Origin: Amphibalanus amphitrite
Lineage: Eukaryota > Arthropoda > Thecostraca > Balanomorpha > Balanidae
Length of the DNA: 64,000 nt
Assembly: GCF_019059575.1 (NCBI RefSeq)
Contig: NW_024882737.1
Span: 62,001-126,000 of the forward strand
Direction of reading: 5' to 3'
Shown: positions 56,094-64,000 of the stretch, piece by piece
Layout: each line of letters starts with the position of its first letter
How positions within the stretch are numbered: the first letter of the stretch is position 1
Notes under the pieces: model-generated
Databases searched by the model: none
The model's input: the letters and a program-made list of their open reading frames with translations, nothing else
Told to the model about the DNA's origin: nothing
Made by a program: the position numbers and the translations under genes

Positions 56094-59000
56094 ATGGGCA
56101 ATCAGCTGTCGAGCTTCTTTCAGTCGGGCAGCGCGCTGCTCAACTCAAACCACCGCCAACTGAGCGAGCAGACCACCAAGAATGTCCGCTTCTTGTTCGA
56201 CACGCTGCGGGCTAACCCGCGCAACATGGTGCATCGGCTCCAGCCGGTCCTCTCGCAGATCAACAAGGTAGGCGTGCGGCGTGACCATGCCGTGCGGAAA
56301 CTCATTTGTTTGTGCTTTGACAAAAGTGAATGCGGTTAGTGGTTACGATATCAAGTGTTTGCTCCTGATTTGGGCGGTATTTATCATTTAGATTACATGT
56401 GTCCAATTGCGAAGATGCAGTGGTTCGACCATGGGTTTCTGCTCTGATGAACGTTACCGACATTCACCAATATTGAGGATGGCTCTCCAGTCCACACATT
56501 TAACCCGCTCGTCTACCACAGGGAGAGAACATTCTTCAGGTGCACAACGAGGAGGGCTACAACCTGCTGCAGAAGTGTGTCGGCATGAACAACCTGGATA
56601 TGGTGCGCTGGATCCTGAGCCGAAACCTGGACGTCAACCGCGGAGTGTGCTCGCTACCACTTCACATCGCCTGCCTCAAAGGGTGAGTGTTTACGGAAGG
56701 TGGCTGGCTGGGGGGGGGGGGGGGCGGGGGGAGAGGACCACACTGTGGCTGGGCATGATTTAGGCTGGTGGGAATTGGGTAGGAGAAATGGACGAGATTT
56801 AGGAGGATTTTTGGAATGCTTAGATAAAATGATCTTTTATAGCATTTGACCCAGTTTTTAGTGCTTCAGAAAAAAGTCAGCTTGTATGCATCACTAGAAG
56901 TGAAAAAGCTGTTGGATAGTACCTGCGCTTTCATGATCTGTGGCTGCTATAACATTATTGAATAATTTGTTGTCCATGGCAGGCTTATTTGATGACATTA
57001 GAATCGTGAAAAGTCACAACAAAGGACATGAAAATCATCTGCTCAGTTTCCGATATTTTGGATTGAGATAATCAATTTTCTAGCGGTCAAGGCTGGTACA
57101 GGCTGTGGCAACTAAGGCCGAGAAGTTTGTAGTTTGCGCTATCTTCTTCTCCATTCGGGTCACGCCTCCTCCCCACCCTCTGACGCCGCTGAGTCCCCGT
57201 CGGTCCGGCAGGTACGAGGACTGTGTGGAGATGCTTCTGAAGCACGGCGCGCGCATCGACGTGGAGGCGCGCATGTGCTGGCCGGGCCCGCACAACCAGA
57301 ACTGCGAGCAGCGCGGCAACTACTGCAGTCCGTTTGAGCCGGGCGGCGCCGACCAGCGCAGCAGCGACCGGCTCCAGTCGGCCGTCTACTACGCCATTGA
57401 CGGCGATCAGGTGGGTGTGTGGGATGGTGGGACGGGGATGAGACAGGGGAGATATTGGGATCGGGCGGAGCTGGTGTAGTGGCGTGGTTTTGTACTTATA
57501 GTTGGGATGTTATTCTTATATTTTTAAGATACGGGGCATCATTACAGATTCATGCCATAATATGATTTTTCGTTCTAAGCATTTGAGCTGTTTTGTTGCC
57601 CTCCTATAAAGCTTCCGGATTGCTGTCTCGGTATCAGCTAACAAATATATCCCATCGCAATGAACCCGTCAATCACTTATCGTCGTTAAATTTATGCGAC
57701 ATATCGGCCGCTCGATTTAGTGCACTGGAGCCGGCCGGCCTGTGTTTGGTGTCTGACGGCTGTCCCGCTATTCAGGTGGAGATTCTCGAGCTGCTGACCC
57801 AGCAGGGCGAGGACCACTGGTTGCCCTGGCACCAGAAGCGGCCTCTGCTACACATTGCCTGCGAACGGGGCGCCTGGAACTGCGTGCAGTACCTGGTATC
57901 AGAGAGGTGGGTGCGGTAACAAAATGTGTTTGTGGGTTGTGCAGGCCATACACATTCTTCCCTAAATCATGCCGTCATCTGGCATTTCCGATTGAACGAA
58001 GGAGGCAAGAACCAGAGCAAGAAGCTCTGCCTACGTGCGCAAGCTACTGGCCACAATAATTAGTCAATACAAAGCGATCGCTCTAAATTCCTTGAAATTA
58101 AACCCATCGTCCTTACTAACCACTTTCGGGCCTGGTCTCCTTCCAGGTCGGACGAGATAAATCAGTGCTACGACGAGTACTACCCCATCCACCAGGCGGC
58201 GTTACATCACGTCCAGTTTCTGGAGAGGCTGATTGCGTGCGGTGCAGACACGCTAGTACGGACCTCCACACAGCAGATGACGCTACTGCACGTGGTGAGT
58301 GGGAGTGGGGCCTGGGACTAACTGGGACTGGGACGTGGCTGGGACTAGAGAGGGAGTAAATACCAGCAGCTCCACACAGCAGAAAACTCTGATGCATTTT
58401 GTGAGGCGAAGCAGGATACCTGGACATAGCTGTCCAGATGACCTGGGAGAAGGGCAACTTCACAAGGCTAAGACTGTCTTGGAGGGTATGCCAGTCATTA
58501 AGAACAAGCCACTGCTGCATGTAGTAAAGGTGGTGGGCAACCAGACTGAGTGGATGACCTAATGGGGTGTCCGAAGCTGAGCACCATCCGCAGCAGCCTT
58601 CCTCTCACGTCCCCGCCCCCTCTTTGCAGGTGTTTCTGTTGGGGAAGAAGACTGTGAGTGACACGCTTTGTACGGCCAAACTGCTGCTCGACCACGGCCT
58701 GCGGGAGTTGATAAACGAGCCGGACTCGCTGGGGAACACGCCTCTGCACGCACTCATCGCTAGGTGGGTGCGCACATCAAGCTGACGACGACGTACAGTG
58801 GGGTCAGACCGACGTCTTGTGAGTACACGTTCCTGGTCTGACGACGGCGAATTTCAGTGTTGTGTTTGGTGCTAATGTATTGTTCAACGACTCATTGCTT
58901 AGCTGTCGAGACCTGTGACCAGGGATTCTCACTGTACACTTAATTTTGCTCTGGATCTCAGTCGTGTTTTATTTTAGGTCAAGCCACGTTGTAATTTGTA

Positions 59001-61531
59001 TGTGTGTCTCTAACAAAACACTGCATCCGCTTATCTACGTGGTGCACTCCAGAAGTTTTGAGACTTTAGTAGAGACAGTTGTCTGTTTCAGAGAAGCATG
59101 AAACTTGTATGACTCGAAATGGAACCTCCCGAGTCCAATGCACCTGCTTTAGCGCTCCTGTCACTGCCTGAAGGCCTGCTGATAGGCCTTCAAAGTGAAG
59201 GTGCCCAGGGCCTCTGTCACAGCCTCACTCATCTCCTCCACATCCTCCGAAAGAGCTTCTGTCAGTCTGTCTTCTGAGCTTCCCTGTCAGTCTGTGGAAC
59301 ATCCAGAAGCCACGGGGGCCAGATCAGGACAGTGGGAAGGGTTACGGACGGTTTTGACGCACATCTGTGTCAGATAGTTCGTCTCCATAGTGGACTTGTG
59401 GGTGTGTGCGCTGTCCAGGTGCAGGAGCCCCTGGCCACAGTTGAAGAGTTCCGACCTCTTGCGGCGAAATCTCTTTCTCAACTCCCTCAGAACCTTCACG
59501 AATCATTCCTTATTGACCATCTGGCCGTGTAGGGGACCCAGGTTATGAAGTTTTTGCCTTTTTGTTCTAAGTAAGGGATTAATTTGAACTTCCCAGTGGA
59601 CCTGCGCCGCTGTCTTTATTGGGTCTGAAGGAGTCAGTGTGTTTTCATTGGACCTTCTGTCTCTTGGTCTCATGATGGTAAAAATACATCCAGCTTTCGT
59701 CTCAAGTCACCTTAGAGTCAATTTGCTATGTTTCTCGGGCATTTTTGCCAAGCTAATCCCAAAATTTTATTGCACAGCGACCCTCCAAGTTGTCTTCACA
59801 TGAACAGCCTGACTGTGCTCTACACTGTTCACTGTGACAAGCCGCGTGCGACTTGCCATGTTCAGGGTGACACCGTTGCCGTCTTTTGCAACGTAGAAAA
59901 ACAAAATTACGCAAGTACGTTTATAACAACTGTGGTAAGGACTTGTGAGAACAACAAGTATCTAGCACTGTTCATATGGGTTTTACGAGGCCAGTCTCAA
60001 AACTTCTGGAGTGGACGACGTAGTGTGAGCCCAAGCCCCACGAGTCATCGGAGCTGCACTCAACCCTTGACCGTCCCCGCTGTCCTGAAAGCCGCACTCT
60101 ACCGCACGCCCTTGACCCCCTATCCCAATTCGTATCCAGGTACGCGCTGGAGGAGGCGCGCTACGGGTACGACCACGAGCCGCCACCGTGGACTAAGTGG
60201 GATACGCTTCACCTAGTGCGCTACCTCCTCCAGAACGGCGCCGCGCCGAGCATCAACCAGCAGGGCAACAGCGCGCTGGCCTGTGTGCTGCGGCACGTCA
60301 GGGACTGGGAGTTCAGGTGAGGGACGGACGGACCGGACCGGACCGGGCTGGACGGGTGGGCGGGCGGGCGGATGGATGTGCGTGAGGAAATGGACGTGAA
60401 TACTGGTAATGAAGGAAAGGCCAATACGCAAAGCACAGCCTAGTTTTTTTTTTTTTGCATGCATTGACATAATGACGTACTTTTTCAGAAATATCCATCG
60501 TGATTTGCAGTGTGCCAAAGTTCTGCGTTACATAGCTGCGCGATTTGTCGACGAACTTTGATCGGCCCCCTAACCAGCTCCTGCCGGCTGCCACACATCC
60601 GTCTGAGTCCCGCCTCCTCCCTGTCTGCGCCACCAGGTACGAGCTGTTGGACATGCTGCTGCAGAACAGCGGCAACCCCAACATCGTGGGCCGTGACGGC
60701 TCTGTGCCGCTGATGGTCTGCCTGGTGCCGCTCATCAACAAGGACCCGCTGCACCACTTCAACCACACCATGAAGGTGTTCTACCTCAACTGCGTGCGCA
60801 TCCTCTGCAAGCACGGCGCCAACCCCAACTGCTCGTCGCGCAGCAACCTGACGCCGCTGCACGTGCTCATGTTCACTGCCTCGGAGAACATCGCGCTCAG
60901 CCGAGAGGCAGAGAAGGCGCAGGCGTTCGACTTCATTCGGCAGCTGCTGGTGATTCTGCTCCAGCACGGACTCGATCCGAACGTGCGCTTCAGTCAGCGG
61001 TCGCACCACATCCTACTGTCGGTCATCGACATGGTGTCGTCGGCACGCAGCGCCGCCGACCTGGGGCACGTGCGTGACCTGACGCTGACACTGCTCCAGT
61101 ACGGCGCCGACCCGAACGTCGCCATTAGCACGAGCAACGAGCCGAAAATCTGCCACTCACAGTCGTCCGTGTTCCTGAAGCGGTCGTCACACCAGGTGTT
61201 GTATTTTTACATCCAGCGGCTGATCCGGCGCGAGGAGCTGCTCCTAGACCCGGAGAGGCGTTTTGAGCGCATCATACGGCTGTACTACATGTGTATGGAC
61301 CACAGCGTGCTGTACAGTTGTCTGCGGCTGCTGCACACGCAGGCCACGCTGGCGCCCATCAAGTGGCAGCTGGCCAGCCTGTTGCGTCAACTGCAGACCA
61401 ACCCGCGGACTCTAAAACAGATTTGTCGTGTGACCATCTACGGTGCGCTGAGACGTCGGCCCGGTCCCAACGTCAGTAAACTGCCGCTGCCAGCACAGCT
61501 CAAGGAGTACTTGCTGAACTTTGAGCCGTAG
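56094..61531 (+). CDS. Ankyrin-repeat and SOCS-box protein, eight coding exons
   Basis: Coding exons read from GT-AG junctions that keep phase throughout: 56094-56267, 56522-56682, 57212-57410, 57776-57906, 58147-58294, 58630-58763, 60140-60316 and 60637-61531, in total 672 residues. ATG 56094 is in a perfect context (GCCACCATGG). Residues 1-6 are MGNQLS, an N-myristoylation pattern, so membrane attachment is possible. Ankyrin units are seen from exon 2 onward, for example LPLHIACLKG, MLLKHGARIDVEA, RPLLHIACERG, TPLHALIA and LTPLHVLMF. The C-terminus is a SOCS box: BC box around LKQICRVTIYGAL and Cul5 box LPLPAQLKEYLL. The family (ASB) docks substrates to Elongin B/C-Cullin5 ubiquitin ligases. 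Which member it is I cannot say. Intron 6 holds a dead mariner. Confidence 0.85.
59036..60022 (-). mobile_element. Degenerate mariner-like transposon in intron 6
   Basis: The inverted ends read TACGTGGTGCACTCCAGAAG (59036) and TACGTCGTCCACTCCAGAAG on the other strand (60022), and the match continues through TTTTGAGACT. TA forms each edge. On the minus strand, 59300-59540 encodes a decayed DDD-transposase stretch: VLRELRKRFRRKRSELF, LLHLDSAHTHKS around the second catalytic Asp, and SHCPDLAP. A stop (TGA in ATGGTCAATAAGGAATGA) and loss of the third Asp context show that it is dead. It lies between exons 6 and 7 of the ankyrin/SOCS gene, in opposite orientation. Confidence 0.8.
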
Positions 61532-64000
61532 TGGCCGACGGTGCCGCAGCGGACGGCTGCTCGCCGGGCGAGCCGCGCCGGGCCGGTGGTGGGCGACCCC
61601 CTCCTCCCCGCCCGCCTCCCGGCCGGCCGGAGACCCGGTGACGCGTCTCCGCCCGCGCTCCGAAGGCCTTGACGTGATCTGTGGCGGCGCAGGACGCCAG
61701 TGTGATCTCCGCGGCGGGACGGTGCGGCCGACCGACCGGCCGACTCCGACCCGACCCGACCCCGTGCTGCGTGCTGAGTGTCAGTTCTTATCTGAGGTAC
61801 GTGAGTAGCGTGAAAGTTTGGTGCAATAGGTGGCCGACAGCTGAGTGATATTGAATGTGATGCGAGCGAGAGGACTGGGCGCGTGGTAAGTGCTCGATAT
61901 TTGTGTGATATTGTCTGAGGACGACCCGCGGCTATCCCCTCCTGTGTGATCTAACGCGGGCGGTCCTCTGTGATGAGTCGGCGGACCTCAGTCTTCGCGT
62001 GTCGCTCCCCGACCCGCCACAGTCGGCGCCGCCACAGAACGCACAGAGACGGGGTCTGCGGTTTTGACCTAATCAGTATTTAAGACGTTTTGTTATTTGT
62101 GTTTGGCCGCTGCGGCGCGGCCGTGCCGGGCCCGGCGGAGCTTCGGTCGGCCAGTCGCCTCGGGTCGCCGGGCCGGGCAGGGCCGCGCCGCCAGCGGCCG
62201 TTCTGAGCTTACACGCAGTGGGGCCTTCGTCCCTCAGTTTAGGGCTGGGCAGAACGTACCGGGGGAGGGGAACGAAGTGGCTGCCAGGTTTGAAGGCCCG
62301 CCACACGGTAAGAGCTATGCGCTTTTTGGTTCTTCGCCTTTTCCCGTCTTTATTCATTCACGTAGCTCCTCTTCCAGCTATCCACCGATCTTCCGATTTT
62401 ATATCATGGATAAGGCAGCCATGTGTCTCAAGTAACATAGACTGTTCATTATCGCCTCAGACTGACTGCATGCTAAGGCTGCTTTCTTTACCGAGTGCGG
62501 CTTCCATTATTCTAGGGCTATACTCCAGGCATATCTTGAGAAAAAAAGCAGAAAAGTGAGTATCGCCTGCCGTGTCGCCCGTTCAGTTGCCGTCGCCGCC
62601 GCGCTGGATAACGGATGTGTTATGTGCCGACTCGGGGACCGCTGCGTCTCGCTGATGGTGAAAGTGCGTTCCGTGACGGGTGAATTGGTGCTCGTGCTAA
62701 CCAGTTCCTCCCAACCGATTGTGCATGGTCCTTCTTGTTGGTAATCTGCGTTCTTTATTTTGTCTTTACAATGAGTCTCGTCTGCCTCAGTGTCCTCGAT
62801 AGATTACTACCGTTGTTCTCGTCTTTGCCTGTTCCTTTACCGAGTCTGACTTTGTTTGGTATCTATCTGGGGATGTATTGCGATGCTTGGGACATGATAT
62901 GACCGAATATCAGGTGACCTTCATGCAGCCGCCACCCGTCAGGGCCCATCGCGCCACTGCGCTGGGGCGCGGTCGGCTGGCCCGGTTCTTTCAGTTGTGA
63001 TCGGGGACGGGACTCGGCCCGACCTCCCCAGCCCGTGATCGGTATGTGCGCGTGTGTGTGCGCGGAGGGGCGGTCTGTGCTCGGTTTGGGTGGCCCTCGG
63101 CCGCCGGCGCCGTGGATAGGAGGGTCGAGCGTCGGCTGACCGTGGACCGTCCATGAGCCGGGAGTCCCCGCGTCAGTGGTCCTCAGCGTGATGTCATGAC
63201 TCGTATGACTCTGATGTGCGTCTCGAGTCAGCCGGTGTAGGCCCGCTGGGCCCGTGTGATTGATTCAGTCCTATTGATTGGTGCTCGCGCGTGTGTGGCG
63301 AGCTGCTACGGCGCGTGCCGCGGCTCTCGCCGTCCCGCCCACCGTTGTTAGGTAATCTCCCGGCCGGCAGCGCCGCCTCAGTCAGAGGAGCCGCCGCGCC
63401 GCGTTATACTGTGTTCGCCTGAGGGTCGCGCGGGGATGGCACAGGGCAGGGGTGGGTAGGAGGGGAGGCCTCCCTCGACATGCCAGTGTTCACTGTACAG
63501 ATATGAGTGGTCTACTTGAACGAACTTATATTATGATTTGTTAAATATATCGAATGCGACCGTGCCGGCTGTGTTGGGAGGAGCACGGACTGAATTCAGG
63601 CCGGCATCGGCACTTGTTCAGTTCTACAGAAAATTGTGCGTGGCCCAGCATCATGCCAGCGGTAGGAGCGATACTGAGTTTTTGGTACCTAGTAGGAGCA
63701 GAACTTAGCGCAACCGTGGGTAAAAAAGTGACGGCGTTGAGCGCGCAGCGAAGCCCAAACAAGATCACATAAATCGCTGATGACTCCAAGGAGATGATCG
63801 ACAGAACTCGTCATGTTCTCGGGTGTGTTTGGAGAAATCTGCCACACCAAAGTCCAATGCCCAATGCTTCATGCTTACCAGAGCCTTGATAAAATCACCA
63901 CAAAGTAGAGATAATGGTTGACCTAAATGCATTCATTATATTGATGCAGTTGTTCCTATGTTTGCAGCATGATTACAAACAAAACAAGGAAAGTACATGA
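61532..64000. other. 3' UTR of the ankyrin/SOCS gene and unassigned GC-rich sequence
   Basis: The first several hundred bases after the stop are GC-rich and presumably untranslated, although I found no clear AATAAA. 62940-63480 is again CpG-rich and could be an island or promoter of a neighbouring gene. No domain-bearing ORF was found, and short frames here are not supported. Confidence 0.35.

Overview
The window is eukaryotic and almost certainly arthropod, most likely crustacean. It contains spliced genes with GT-AG introns, an intronless ionotropic receptor (a protostome chemoreceptor family), a full-length two-ORF L1/Tx1-like LINE, a Penelope-like element with a GIY-YIG domain, mariner and hAT remnants, and many TTAA-flanked MITEs. 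The GC-rich codon use of the host genes would suit a barnacle or a relative, but species cannot be decided from sequence alone. There are no operons, ribosome binding sites, rRNA genes or CRISPR arrays.

Layout. 1-15150 is gene-poor and repeat-rich. It holds a composite DNA element with an 8-bp target duplication (138-3053, family D), a 128-bp tandem repeat (3222-4040), a 218-bp palindrome (8299-8516), a TTAA MITE (9048-9523) and a 5'-truncated retroposon (13742-13856). 15151-22912 is one LINE bounded by a 14-bp duplication, interrupted by a TA-flanked MITE and by two frameshifts in ORF2. 23035-27433 is a second D copy carrying a different TTAA MITE and a Penelope-like element with a 17-bp duplication. 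27576-36545 holds microsatellites, MITEs, foldbacks and one candidate gene for a 55-residue secreted or anchored peptide (33145-33312). 36554-40063 is another composite element (family C, 8-bp duplication CTCAGATC) that ends 44 bp before the stop of an ionotropic receptor gene on the minus strand (40108-42003). 45400-54922 is a cluster of family-B MITEs with a hAT fragment. 56094-61531 is an eight-exon ankyrin-repeat/SOCS-box gene with a dead mariner in intron 6. 61532-64000 is GC-rich with no recognised gene.

How the parts relate. The host genes recognised are a chemoreceptor, a probable Cullin-RING substrate adaptor and a small secreted-type peptide. They are unrelated and share no visible regulation. 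Most of the window is a record of transposition: several elements lie inside others with intact target duplications, so relative ages can be read directly.

The most unusual signal is in family B (ends TTAACCCTCGCC...GGCGAGGGTTAA). Its interior is crowded with TGACCT/AGGTCA, the nuclear-receptor half-site. Five copies carry an exact inverted repeat with 1-bp spacing (RGGTCA-N-TGACCT), which is the idealised ecdysone-receptor/USP site. Family letters (A, B, C, D, R) are labels used only here.
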